Source: Baaleninema simplex PCC 7105 (GTDB taxonomy: Bacteria > Cyanobacteriota > Cyanobacteriia > Cyanobacteriales > Geitlerinemataceae). From it: 50,187 bases of DNA. The translations under genes were made by a program, and so were the position numbers. Of this stretch, positions 9,031-18,083 are shown in pieces. Below the pieces are notes generated by a model. That model was not told where the DNA came from and made no database searches. It saw only the letters and a program-made list of their open reading frames with translations. Numbering within the stretch: the stretch's first letter is position 1; each line of letters opens with the position of its first letter. Location: positions 1,836,230-1,886,416 of the forward strand of contig NZ_KB235958.1 of NCBI RefSeq assembly GCF_000332355.1, read 5' to 3'.

Positions 9031-9879
9031 ATGTTAAAGGGATCGATCTCGAAAGCGGGATCGGGGAACCCAACAAAAGGATCTGACAATTCGCGATCGT
9101 TCAAACTCGAACTGCTGAAAACCCTCGTTCAGCGAGAATTAGAAGCGCGATATAAAGGGTCGGTCTTGGGCAATTTATGGCCGGTGTTGACGCAGTTGTC
9201 GCAACTGCTCATCTATACCTATGTTTTTTCGATCGTCCTGAAAGTCAAGCTCAACTTGGCAGGAGTTCCAGCCAACAACTTAACCTATGGTTTGTGGCTG
9301 TTTGCAGGGTTGTTGCCTTGGTTTGCCTTTACCAACGGATTTTCTCAAGCGGCGTCGTCGGTGGTCAACCAACCGAACCTCGTGAAAAAAGTGGTGTTTC
9401 CCCTGGGGTTGTTGCCACTGGTTCCCGTGTTGGCGGCGTTCGTCGAAAGTACCTTGGGGTTGATGGTCTTGGTGGCGTTCGTGGCGATCGCTACACAAAC
9501 CCTTCACGCGACCCTGTGGTTGATGCCCCTAATTTGGTTGCCACAACTACTGCTGACAGCGGGATTGGGATACTTCGCCGCCGGACTGACCGTGTTTTTG
9601 CGGGACATTCCCCAAACCATTACTGTCGTACTCAATCTGTGGTTTTACCTGACGCCGATCGTCTATCCGGCCGAAAGTGTTCCCGAATCGTTGCGAACGC
9701 TGGTATTCTGGCTCAATCCCCTCGCTGCCTTTGCCCAAGCCTATCGCGACGCGATTTTAGTCGGCAGCTTCCAGCACGGGGCAGAGTGGGCGATGGCGTC
9801 GATGGTGTCGGTGTCGGTATTTTTGGCTGGATTGTGGTCTTACCGAAAGCTCAAATCCGGCTTTGCTGACGTTCTGTAA
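9031..9879 (+). CDS. ABC-2 type polysaccharide exporter permease (Wzm/TagG-like)
   Basis: A membrane protein of about 282 residues with six predicted segments. The N-terminal cytoplasmic motif LKTLVQRELEARYKGSVLG, followed by NLWPVLTQLSQLLIYTYVFS, is the classic start of O-antigen/teichoic acid exporter permeases. The loop LWFYLTPIVYPAESVPE before the last segments is also diagnostic. It would form the channel that exports a lipid-linked glycan with the ATPase encoded 93 bp downstream. ATG 9031 is preferred over TTG 9001. The tnpB element ends only about 65 bp upstream, so the native promoter may have been displaced or replaced. Confidence 0.9.
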   Translation: MLKGSISKAGSGNPTKGSDNSRSFKLELLKTLVQRELEARYKGSVLGNLWPVLTQLSQLLIYTYVFSIVLKVKLNLAGVPANNLTYGLWLFAGLLPWFAFTNGFSQAASSVVNQPNLVKKVVFPLGLLPLVPVLAAFVESTLGLMVLVAFVAIATQTLHATLWLMPLIWLPQLLLTAGLGYFAAGLTVFLRDIPQTITVVLNLWFYLTPIVYPAESVPESLRTLVFWLNPLAAFAQAYRDAILVGSFQHGAEWAMASMVSVSVFLAGLWSYRKLKSGFADVL

Positions 9880-9972
9880 GCTTCGCGTTTCATCCAGGTG
9901 TCGCGTCGGCGTTGTCTGCCGTTCTAGACCTCCGATTTTCCCGTTCTTCGATCGCTCTCAAACCACAGTTCA

Positions 9973-11379
9973 ATGGACGATTTCGCAATTTCCGTTCGCA
10001 ACGTTTCCAAGAGTTTTCGGCGATACCGACATCCCACCGATCGCCTGAAGGAACTCCTGTTTCCCGGCCATCAGAAGTATCAAGAATTCTGGGCGTTGCG
10101 AAACGTCAGTTTGGAAATTCCAAAAGGCCAAACGTTAGGCATTGTCGGACGCAATGGGTCGGGGAAAAGTACCTTACTTCAAATTATCGTTGGGACGCTG
10201 ATGCCCACCGACGGCGATGTCAACGTCAACGGACGGATTTCAGCGTTACTCGAACTCGGAAGCGGCTTCAATCCCGAGTTTACAGGACGCCAAAACGTAT
10301 TTTTCAACGGTCAACTGCTGGGACTGACCAAACAGCAAATCGAAGAACGGTTCGAGGATATCGTGGCCTTTGCCGATATCGGCGATTTTATCGACCAACC
10401 CGCAAAAACCTATTCCAGCGGGATGTTCGTGCGTTTAGCCTTTGCAGTAGCCACCAGCGTCGATCCCGATATCTTAGTCGTAGACGAAGCCCTAGCCGTC
10501 GGTGACGAAGCGTTTCAACGCAAGTGTTTTTCCCGCATCGAAGCCTTACAATCTCGCGGCGGAACCACGTTGTTTGTTTCTCACGCCGCCTCGAAAGTCG
10601 TAGAACTGTGCGATCGCGCCGTATTACTCGATCGCGGCGAAATGCTCCTGTTTCACGAACCGAAATTCACCATCGATCGCTATCACAAACTCATTTACGC
10701 CCCCGCCGACCTCTGCGAGAGTTTTCGCGAAGAGATTCGCAACACCCCCAACCTCGACCCCCACGCCGAACTCGAGAGCGATTCCCACAACCCGCCGACT
10801 CCCCAGACGCCGGAAGAGTCCCCCACCGACGGCGACTTCTTCGACCCCCACCTCGTCCCCAAAAACACCATTTCCTACATTCCTCGGGGGGCGAAAATTG
10901 CCAACCCTCACATCGTTGCCCCCGACGGACGCACCGTCAACCACCTCACCGGACGCCAGGAGTACGTTTACACGTATAAAGTGACGTTTTACAAAACCGC
11001 GTCGAAAGTCCGGTTTGGAATGCTGGTGAAAACCGTCAGCGGCTTGGAACTGGGGGGAGCGTCGTTTACCACCTCCAGTCAGTCGATCGATCGCGTCGAA
11101 GCCAACACCACCGTCACCGTCCGCTTCCGCTTTCAATGTTTGCTCAATCCGGGGGCGTATTTCCTCAACGCGGGGGTGTCTGGCATCGTAGACGGTCAGT
11201 TTACCTATCTCGCCCGAGGAATCGATATCGCCATGTTCCGCGTGCGTCCAGATAACGATTCTTTCGCCAGCGGGATCGTGGATTTACTCATCGACCCCCA
11301 CGTGAGTCTCGACTCTGAAGTAGAGACAGTGGAGGTGCGATCGAACCCCGCCCGCGAACCGAAAGTTGAATCGCTGTAA
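9973..11379 (+). CDS. Polysaccharide ABC exporter ATPase with C-terminal glycan-binding domain (Wzt-like)
   Basis: Residues 1-250 are an ABC ATPase: Walker A GIVGRNGSGKST (about 57-67), signature YSSGMFVRLAFA, Walker B DILVVDEALAVGD, and H-loop LFVSHA. Residues about 300-450 form an extra beta-sandwich, as in Wzt proteins, where it binds the modified end of the finished O-chain and couples termination to export. A proline-rich acidic linker (about 255-290) connects them. It is the partner of the permease just upstream and is probably co-transcribed with it. The extra domain suggests that the neighbouring methyltransferase may cap the glycan; this is inference. Confidence 0.9.
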   Translation: MDDFAISVRNVSKSFRRYRHPTDRLKELLFPGHQKYQEFWALRNVSLEIPKGQTLGIVGRNGSGKSTLLQIIVGTLMPTDGDVNVNGRISALLELGSGFNPEFTGRQNVFFNGQLLGLTKQQIEERFEDIVAFADIGDFIDQPAKTYSSGMFVRLAFAVATSVDPDILVVDEALAVGDEAFQRKCFSRIEALQSRGGTTLFVSHAASKVVELCDRAVLLDRGEMLLFHEPKFTIDRYHKLIYAPADLCESFREEIRNTPNLDPHAELESDSHNPPTPQTPEESPTDGDFFDPHLVPKNTISYIPRGAKIANPHIVAPDGRTVNHLTGRQEYVYTYKVTFYKTASKVRFGMLVKTVSGLELGGASFTTSSQSIDRVEANTTVTVRFRFQCLLNPGAYFLNAGVSGIVDGQFTYLARGIDIAMFRVRPDNDSFASGIVDLLIDPHVSLDSEVETVEVRSNPAREPKVESL

Positions 11380-11397
11380 TGCTTAAATACCATAAGT

Positions 11398-11640
11398 CGT
11401 AGGGTGCGTGACTTGAAAAATCGGGTGTCGATCGTTAGAGCGATCGCTCGTCACGCACCGCCCATGTACACCGCCCACATACCAGGGTGCGTGTTTTACA
11501 GTGAACAGTGAAGACAGCCGTAGGGTGCGTGACTTGAAAAATCGGGTGTCGATCGTCAGAGCGATCGCTCGTCACGCACCGCCCATGTACACCGCCCACA
11601 TACCAGGGTACGTGTTTTACAGTGAACAGCGAACAGTGAA
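11398..11640. repeat. Two tandem 121-bp copies of a REP-like palindrome unit
   Basis: The unit starting CGTAGGGTGCGTGAC at 11398 is repeated at 11519 with a handful of changes. Each copy folds on itself because GGTGCGTGAC near its start is complementary to GTCACGCACC about 50 bases later, with a HIP1 site between. The second copy runs to ten bases before the next gene. Similar GGTGCGTGAC/GTCACGCACC dyads appear at 23213 and in the large array at 26671-27235, so this is one dispersed family. Confidence 0.85.
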
Positions 11641-11649
11641 GTTGTAGAA

Positions 11650-12447
11650 ATGGATATTCAAGCCACCGAAGAACGCCTCAAGGCCATTGTCGAAGAGTTC
11701 GGCCCCTGGACGAATCACAACGTCCGCCTCGCCCCCAACCTTTACACGATGGGGGCGTCGCCGTCCGGGGCGGAAGTGAAGTTAAAGCGGTTTTTGCAAA
11801 TCGTCTCGGATTTTTGCGGAGACGACTTCTCAAACCTGCGAGTCTTGGATTTAGCTTGTTTGGAAGGGCTTTACGGCTTGGAACTGGCGATGCAAGGGGC
11901 GCAGGTGGTTGGAATCGAGGGACGCGAAAGCAACCTCGCCAAAGCCCGATTCGTCCGAGAGACATTGGGACTCGAGAACATCGAGTTTCACTGCGACGAC
12001 GTGCGGAACCTGTCGCGGGAGAAATACGGCAGCTTCGATATAGTCCTCTGTATCGGGATTTTCTATCACCTCGACGCCCCGGACCTGTTTCGCTTTGCAG
12101 AGAACATCGCCGAGGTGTGTTCCAGGCTGGCAATTTTCGACACCCACGTCAGCCAAACCGCCGATCGAACCTACGAATACCGAGGGCGAACCTACCAAGG
12201 GCGATCGTACACCGAAGACCATACCGCTTGGGGATCGATCGGTAACGAAGAGAGTACCTGGTTGACGCGCCCGTCACTGTACGGTTTATTGAATGACGTG
12301 GGGTTCGCCTCGGTCTACGAGTGTCACCTACCCGTCGTACCGAAGTACGTCGAACTGCGATCGCGCAAACAAGCCGATCGCTCCACCTTTATCGCCGTCA
12401 AAAATCGATCGATTTCTCTAAAAACGACCGATTTGGCTGACGTTTAA
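11650..12447 (+). CDS. Class I SAM-dependent methyltransferase
   Basis: 265 residues. Motif I reads RVLDLACLEGLYGLELA near residue 65, followed by the acidic strand VVGIEGRESNLAKARF and FDIVLCIGIFYHLDAPD for motif IV, so the cofactor fold is intact. The ACLEG wording is close to FkbM/TylF-neighbour and DUF1698-like enzymes found in polysaccharide clusters. A loop of aromatic residues near 170-190 may shape the acceptor site. Its position between the exporter ATPase and the giant glycosyltransferase suggests methylation of the exported glycan. A REP-like repeat lies immediately upstream, so it may be transcribed separately from the ABC genes. Confidence 0.8.
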   Translation: MDIQATEERLKAIVEEFGPWTNHNVRLAPNLYTMGASPSGAEVKLKRFLQIVSDFCGDDFSNLRVLDLACLEGLYGLELAMQGAQVVGIEGRESNLAKARFVRETLGLENIEFHCDDVRNLSREKYGSFDIVLCIGIFYHLDAPDLFRFAENIAEVCSRLAIFDTHVSQTADRTYEYRGRTYQGRSYTEDHTAWGSIGNEESTWLTRPSLYGLLNDVGFASVYECHLPVVPKYVELRSRKQADRSTFIAVKNRSISLKTTDLADV

Positions 12448-12504
12448 TCCCTTACCAAAACACCTCGAACGTCAATTTCCGACCTCGATTCGTACCATAA
12501 ATTC

Positions 12505-12533
12505 TTGACAAAGATCGAGATTTATGTTAATAA
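12505..12533 (+). promoter_or_regulatory. Candidate sigma-70 type promoter
   Basis: TTGACA at 12505-12510, a 17-bp spacer, then TAATAA at 12528-12533. The -35 is perfect and the spacing ideal; the -10 is one or two bases off. It points toward the glycosyltransferase gene at 12677, with about 140 bases of possible leader containing the CT-rich repeat. Confidence 0.45.
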
Positions 12534-12606
12534 AATTGACTTGAAGTTTTCAAATTTCAAAAAACTCGTCGATCGAACAAAACCGATGAGACAATAAGGC
12601 AATTTC

Positions 12607-12676
12607 CTCTCCCCCTCTCCCCCTCTCCCCCTCTCCCCCTCTCCCCTGCTCCCCCTCTCCCCTGCTCCCCTGCTCC
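12607..12676. repeat. CT-rich 8-bp tandem repeat abutting a start codon
   Basis: Copies of CTCTCCCC run without a break from about 12607 and shade into CTGCTCCC units right up to the ATG at 12677. They leave no purine-rich Shine-Dalgarno site for that gene. The tract would slip easily in replication and put a long pyrimidine run in the leader of the mRNA. Confidence 0.85.
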
Positions 12677-15600
12677 ATGAACCAAACTCTCATCGTCACC
12701 GGAATGCACCGCTCGGGAACGTCCCTAATGGCGTCTCTGATTCAAACAGTGGGCGTTCACATCGGCGACGAATTATTAGAAGCCGACGATCGCAACCGTC
12801 ACGGCTATTTTGAAGATAAAGAATTTCTCGAATTTCAACGATCGATTTTGCAAACCTCTTGCGTAGAAGGGGAAGAGGGCTGGTCGGATTGGGGATGGAC
12901 GGTAAGCGAACGGCTCGATCGCTCCCAGTTCGATCGCTATAAAAAAACGGCGTTAACTCTCATTGAATCTCGCCAACAAACGGAAAAAATTTGGGGATGG
13001 AAAGACCCGAGAACCGCGTTGATGTTGGACTTTTGGCACGAATTAATCCCCGACGCAAAATATCTCTTTGTCTACCGCTATCCTTGGGATGTCGCCGACT
13101 CGATCGCCCGTCTCAACGCCCCAATTTTTGCCAACAAACCCGACTGGGCGTTACGAATTTGGTCGTATTACAACCGTCACGTTCTCGACTTTTACAAACG
13201 CCATTTCCAACAGTGTCTTTTAGTCCACACTAACACGGCATTAACCCAACCCGAGCGCTTTGGCGAACTGCTACAAACCAAGTTAAATCTAGAACTCGAT
13301 AGTCCCTTGACGGCGGAAAAAGTCGCTGAAATTTACGATCCCAACCTCTTACAAACCCTAAATTGGAACCATCCTTTCGCGGAAAGCATCCGCACTCGCG
13401 CCTCCCGTCATTGGATGTGGTTGAAGGAACTCGATCGCGCGGCGGAGATTCCTTCAGTCGCCAGTCGTCAGTCGCCAGTCGCCAGTTCTTCGGAAAATAT
13501 TAGCCAACCGTTCGCTGTGACTCAGATGCAAACACCGTTACCGCTGGCTGTGGCGGCGAAACTTCCCGAAGTGAAGGGAGTTGCAGAACCCGAGGACGCC
13601 GACATCACCGTGTCGGTGGTGATTCCCTGTTACAACCAAGGGGAATATATTCTCGAGGCGATCGCCAGCGTTCAAAGCTGTCAAGAGCCAGTTTACGAAA
13701 TTCTCATTATTAACGATGCGTCCACGGACTCCCGTACCTTAAAGGTTCTCGACTACCTGAAACAGCGAGGGTTTCGGGTTATCGACCATCCCGAAAACCG
13801 GGGACTCGCCGAAGCCAGAAATACCGGATTTCATCTGGCGCGAGGGCGTTACGTGCTGCCCTTGGACGCGGACAATAAGATTAAGCCGAACTATATCACG
13901 CAGGCGATCGCGCTGGGCGATCGCGACCCCCGCCTCGGCGTCGTCTACGGCGATTGCGAGTACATCGGCGACAAAACTGGCGTCTGGAAAATCCCCGATT
14001 TCGACATCAACCTCCTCGCCGTGGGGAATTACATCGACGCTTGCGCCGTCATCCGCAAAACCCTTTGGGAAGACTGCGGCGGCTACGACTCCGACATCCC
14101 CGAAAAAATGGGGTACGAAGATTGGGATCTGTGGCTGAGTGCGGCCGAACGGGGTTGGAAATTTCACCATATCCCAGAAGTCCTCTTCGAGTATCGCTTC
14201 CGCCGCGATTCGATGGTCAGTCGCTGCAACATCCCCGACAACCGACAGCGACTGATGCACTATCTCTGCACCAAACATCTGACGCTGTACGTCACCAACT
14301 TTCCCAGCATTTTCGCCAAAAAAGATAGCGAACTTCTCGCCGAACGACTGCGCGTCGAAGAGTTGAAGGCGGAAACCGAACAACTGAAAGCCGAAGTCGA
14401 AACCCAGCAAACCGACTCGCTGCATTTCCAAAGCGAACTCCACCACGCCAACCTGGAAATCGCACAACTGCAATCGCAACTGTTCCCCACCGAGGCGGAG
14501 TTAAAGCGCACCCAAGCCGAAGCGAACGACCTCCGCAACGAAAACCGCCAACTCCATCAAAAACTGTTCGAGGCGTTGCAAACCTTAGAGGCGACGAAAA
14601 CCGAACTTGACGCCGTAAAAGAAAACTCGACGACAGCCAACGAACAGCTTCAAAAGGAACTCATCGCCGCACAACAACAAATTCAGGCGTTACACGTCGA
14701 ATACCAGGCGATGCAAGCCCACTTACACGACGAACTGCATCGCCATCAAGAAACCATCGCGGCGATGGAGGATACGAAGTTCTGGAAACTGCGGGTGCAG
14801 TGGTTTAAGGTAAAAACCCCCGTGATGCGGAAATTGGGGCTGTTGAAAGAAGAGACTCTCGCCGCAGTTCCCCTTCCGCCAGCCGCGACGCCTCCGGTTC
14901 CCGAAGACAATCCCTATCAGTGGTGGTTGAGCCAACATTACCCCCGTCCGTCGGATTTAGAACGGATGGCCGAAGACTTGGAAACGTTGGAGTTTCAGCC
15001 GACGATTAGCATCGTCATGCCCGTTTATAACACCCCGGCGAACTACTTGGAACAGGCGATCGCCTCAGTTCTCGATCAAGTGTATCCCCACTGGGAACTC
15101 TGCATCGCCGACGACGCCTCCACCGCCCCCCACGTGCGCCAAACCCTCGATAAATACGTCACGCTAGACGCCCGAGTTAAAGTGGCCTACCGCACGGAAA
15201 ACGGCCATATTTCCCGCGCCTCCAACACGGCGTTAGGCTTAGCTTCCGGGGAATTCGTCGCGTTGATGGATCACGACGATCTGATGACGCCAGACGCGCT
15301 GTACGAGGTGGTTCGCCTCCTCAACCGCCACCGCGACGCGGATATGGTGTATTCGGACGAGGATAAGGTAGACGAACACAACCAACTGCGCGATCCCTTT
15401 TTCAAACCGGATTGGTGTCCCGATTCCTTCCTCTCGCGAATGTACACCTGTCACCTAGGCGTGTACCGCCGCAGCATCCTCGAGGAAATTGGCGGGTTCC
15501 GCGTCGGGTTTGAAGGGGCGCAGGATTACGATTTAGTCTTGCGCTTTACTGAAAAGAGCGATCGCATCTTCCACATTCCGAAAATTCTCTACCACTGGCG

Positions 15601-16627
15601 CAGTCACCCGGAATCGACCGCCAGTCGCCTCGCCAGCAAGTCTTACGCCGCCGAAGCCGCCGCCAAAGCGATTACGGAAAGTTTGCAGCGACGGGGAGAA
15701 CCGGGTATCGTCAAACCTACGAACAGCGGTCATTGGATCGTGCGCTACAACATCCAAAGACCGGGGAAAGTCAGCATTATTATCCCGACGAAGGATTTAG
15801 CCAGCGTTCTCGATACCTGTTTGACGTCGATTTTCCAGAAAACCACTTACGCCGATTACGAAGTCATCGTAGTGGACAACGGAAGCGTGGAAGCGCAAAC
15901 CCATCAGTTATTCGAGAAGTGGCGTCAGCGTCAACCCCATCGCTTCCGCGTCGAACCGTTAGATATTCCGTTTAACTATTCTCAACTGAACAATTTCGCC
16001 GCGTCTAAAGCCCAGGGAGACTATTTACTGTTTCTCAACAACGACACGGAAATCGTAACGGAAGATTGGATAGAGGCGATGGTGGAACAGGCGCAACGTC
16101 CGTCTGTGGGGGCGGTGGGGGCGACGTTGCTCTATCCCGACAATACCATCCAACACGCCGGGGTGGTGTTGGGGATTGGCGGCGTAGCCGGTCACAGTCA
16201 CAAAACCTATCCCAAAGATGCGATCGGCTATTTCGCCCAGTTACAGACGGTGAACAACTATTCGGCGGTGACGGCGGCTTGTTTGATGTGTCGTCGAGAG
16301 GTATTTGAGGAAGTAGGAGGATTTGAGGAACGGTTGGCGATCGCCTTTAACGATGTAGATTTCTGTTTGAAACTGATCGATCGCGGCTACCGCAACGTTT
16401 GTTTGCCCCACGCGATCCTATACCACTACGAATCCAAGAGTCGCGGCCACGAAGACACCCGCGAGAAACAAATTCGCTTCAAACAGGAAATCGATGATAT
16501 GAAACACCAATGGGCGAAGTATCTCGACAACGACCCCTGTTACAGCCCCCATTTAAGTCGCGATCGCGAAGATTACAGCCTCGCTGCGACGCACCCGCTC
16601 TTCAAACCCAACAAAGTTTTGGGATAG
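12677..16627 (+). CDS. Sulfotransferase-like / triple GT2 glycosyltransferase fusion, 1316 residues
   Basis: Domains in order: residues 1-270 are sulfotransferase-like, with the 5'-phosphosulfate loop VTGMHRSGTSLMASLI and YRYPWDVADSI as the 3'-phosphate region. A first GT2 domain begins near 312 (VSVVIPCYNQGEYI) with LPLDADNKI as its DxD-type motif. A long charged coiled coil spans about 546-706. A second GT2 starts near 774 (ISIVMPVYN; MDHDDLM). A third starts near 1031 (KVSIIIPTKD; FLNNDTEIV). It would add several sugars, and perhaps sulfate, to a surface polysaccharide at the cytoplasmic face. It ends the plus-strand glycan block. A CAGTCGCC-type repeat is inserted in frame near residue 262. 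Whether the sulfotransferase domain is active is uncertain. Confidence 0.85.
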   Translation: MNQTLIVTGMHRSGTSLMASLIQTVGVHIGDELLEADDRNRHGYFEDKEFLEFQRSILQTSCVEGEEGWSDWGWTVSERLDRSQFDRYKKTALTLIESRQQTEKIWGWKDPRTALMLDFWHELIPDAKYLFVYRYPWDVADSIARLNAPIFANKPDWALRIWSYYNRHVLDFYKRHFQQCLLVHTNTALTQPERFGELLQTKLNLELDSPLTAEKVAEIYDPNLLQTLNWNHPFAESIRTRASRHWMWLKELDRAAEIPSVASRQSPVASSSENISQPFAVTQMQTPLPLAVAAKLPEVKGVAEPEDADITVSVVIPCYNQGEYILEAIASVQSCQEPVYEILIINDASTDSRTLKVLDYLKQRGFRVIDHPENRGLAEARNTGFHLARGRYVLPLDADNKIKPNYITQAIALGDRDPRLGVVYGDCEYIGDKTGVWKIPDFDINLLAVGNYIDACAVIRKTLWEDCGGYDSDIPEKMGYEDWDLWLSAAERGWKFHHIPEVLFEYRFRRDSMVSRCNIPDNRQRLMHYLCTKHLTLYVTNFPSIFAKKDSELLAERLRVEELKAETEQLKAEVETQQTDSLHFQSELHHANLEIAQLQSQLFPTEAELKRTQAEANDLRNENRQLHQKLFEALQTLEATKTELDAVKENSTTANEQLQKELIAAQQQIQALHVEYQAMQAHLHDELHRHQETIAAMEDTKFWKLRVQWFKVKTPVMRKLGLLKEETLAAVPLPPAATPPVPEDNPYQWWLSQHYPRPSDLERMAEDLETLEFQPTISIVMPVYNTPANYLEQAIASVLDQVYPHWELCIADDASTAPHVRQTLDKYVTLDARVKVAYRTENGHISRASNTALGLASGEFVALMDHDDLMTPDALYEVVRLLNRHRDADMVYSDEDKVDEHNQLRDPFFKPDWCPDSFLSRMYTCHLGVYRRSILEEIGGFRVGFEGAQDYDLVLRFTEKSDRIFHIPKILYHWRSHPESTASRLASKSYAAEAAAKAITESLQRRGEPGIVKPTNSGHWIVRYNIQRPGKVSIIIPTKDLASVLDTCLTSIFQKTTYADYEVIVVDNGSVEAQTHQLFEKWRQRQPHRFRVEPLDIPFNYSQLNNFAASKAQGDYLLFLNNDTEIVTEDWIEAMVEQAQRPSVGAVGATLLYPDNTIQHAGVVLGIGGVAGHSHKTYPKDAIGYFAQLQTVNNYSAVTAACLMCRREVFEEVGGFEERLAIAFNDVDFCLKLIDRGYRNVCLPHAILYHYESKSRGHEDTREKQIRFKQEIDDMKHQWAKYLDNDPCYSPHLSRDREDYSLAATHPLFKPNKVLG

Positions 16628-16715
16628 CGTTGTGCGATCGTCAACTCTCGCCTCAATGTGACGTAAACTACAGAAATCTTGCCAATTCAACGCCAACATA
16701 CCGCCAAATTCCCCC

Positions 16716-17819
16716 ATGAAACGCCGTAAGTTCGTCACGCAAGCTGGCATCGGAACCGCCAGTGCTACCGTCCTCGCCGCCTGCACTCAAAGTTCCGGGC
16801 CCGCTGTCGATGCCACATCGCTTCCTCGCATTGACTGGCGTATGGCGACGAGTTGGCCCCCTTCTCTCGATACCATTTACGGCGGGGCAAAAACTATTTC
16901 TCGCCGCGTCAGCGAAATGACTGACGGACGCTTCACCATCACCCCCTACGCCGCTGGGGAACTGGTTCCCGCCTTGCAGGTTCTCGACGCGGTTCAGTCG
17001 GGTTCTGTCGAATGCGGACATTCGGCGAGTTATTACTACATCGGTAAAAATTCCGCCTTGGGATTCGCCACGGCGATGCCTTTCGGTTTGAACGCCCAGC
17101 AACAGAACGCTTGGCTGTACGAAGGAGGCGGTTTAGAGGCGATGCAAAACATTTACGCCGATTTCAACGTCATCAACTTCCCCGCTGGCAATACCGGAAC
17201 TCAGATGGGAGGGTGGTTTAAACAGGAAGTCAAAACTCTCAGCGACTTAAACGGGTTGAAGATGCGGATTCCCGGCTTGGGGGGCAAAATTATGTCAGCC
17301 CTAGGAGTCAACGTGCAGGTGCTACCCGGTTCGGAAGTGTTTTTGGCATTAGAACGGGGGGCGATCGATGCGGCGGAATGGGTCGGTCCTTACGATGATA
17401 AAAAATTAGGACTCCACGAAGCCGCTCGATACTATTATTATCCCGGCTGGTGGGAACCCAGCGCAACGCTAGATGTATTCGTGAATCGATCGCAGTGGGA
17501 TCGGTTGCCGACGGAATATCAAGAGGTATTTAAAGCGGCGACTGTCGAAGCCAACACGACGATGTTAGCTCAGTACGATACCCTCAATCAACAAGCCTTG
17601 GCAGAATTAATTGAAGGCGGCACAATTTTAACGGCATACAGCCAAGAAATTATGACTGAAGCGAAGAAAGTCGCTTTCGAGTTATACGAACAAAATGCTC
17701 GAGAAAACTCGACATTTAAGGAAGTTTATGAGAATTGGAATGCCTTCCGCGAGGCCGTTTACCGTTGGAACAGCATCAACGAATTGAGTTTCGCACAGTT
17801 TAGTTACGGCGGTGAGTAA
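16716..17819 (+). CDS. TRAP transporter solute-binding lipoprotein (DctP family), twin-arginine signal
   Basis: 367 residues. The N-terminus MKRRKFVTQ has a twin arginine followed by a short hydrophobic stretch and the lipobox LAAC, so export by Tat and lipid attachment are expected. The mature part matches DctP/TakP binding proteins: WRMATSWPPS at the start, GNTGTQMGGWF and LKMRIPGLGG in the middle, with the conserved arginine that binds a ligand carboxylate, then GAIDAAEWVGPYDD. It would capture a small carboxylic acid such as a 2-oxoacid. No DctQ or DctM membrane genes are adjacent, so it is an orphan here. Confidence 0.88.
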   Translation: MKRRKFVTQAGIGTASATVLAACTQSSGPAVDATSLPRIDWRMATSWPPSLDTIYGGAKTISRRVSEMTDGRFTITPYAAGELVPALQVLDAVQSGSVECGHSASYYYIGKNSALGFATAMPFGLNAQQQNAWLYEGGGLEAMQNIYADFNVINFPAGNTGTQMGGWFKQEVKTLSDLNGLKMRIPGLGGKIMSALGVNVQVLPGSEVFLALERGAIDAAEWVGPYDDKKLGLHEAARYYYYPGWWEPSATLDVFVNRSQWDRLPTEYQEVFKAATVEANTTMLAQYDTLNQQALAELIEGGTILTAYSQEIMTEAKKVAFELYEQNARENSTFKEVYENWNAFREAVYRWNSINELSFAQFSYGGE

Positions 17820-17858
17820 TATAGGGAACGGGGAACGGGGAATAGATGAGGTGAAGTT

Positions 17859-18062
17859 CCTTAGTGGTGCAGAAAAGTCCTGAAACCCTTGCTAGAAAAG
17901 ATATCGCCATATTAAAGGGTTGGCCGCAAAATCTCAGATCGGTAAATTGCTGCTGGAGATCCCCGGCATCTTGGAGATGCCGGGGATCTGGCTTGAGTCT
18001 CAATACATATTTTATGTGCTTTGTCAATCCCCGATCTCGAAAAGTTTTCTGCACCGCTAAGG
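17859..18062. mobile_element. MITE, family 1 (ends CCTTAGTGGTGCAGAAAA)
   Basis: The left end CCTTAGTGGTGCAGAAAAGT (17859-17878) is the inverted complement, with two changes, of the right end finishing at 18062. It is flanked by GTGAAGTT and GTGAAATT, an 8-bp target duplication with one mismatch. No coding frame is present, so movement needs a transposase in trans. The interior carries a 33-bp hairpin (17957-17989, arms AGATCCCCGGCATCT) that also occurs in a second MITE family. Confidence 0.75.
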
Positions 18063-18083
18063 GTGAAATTCTCATCATCTTCC

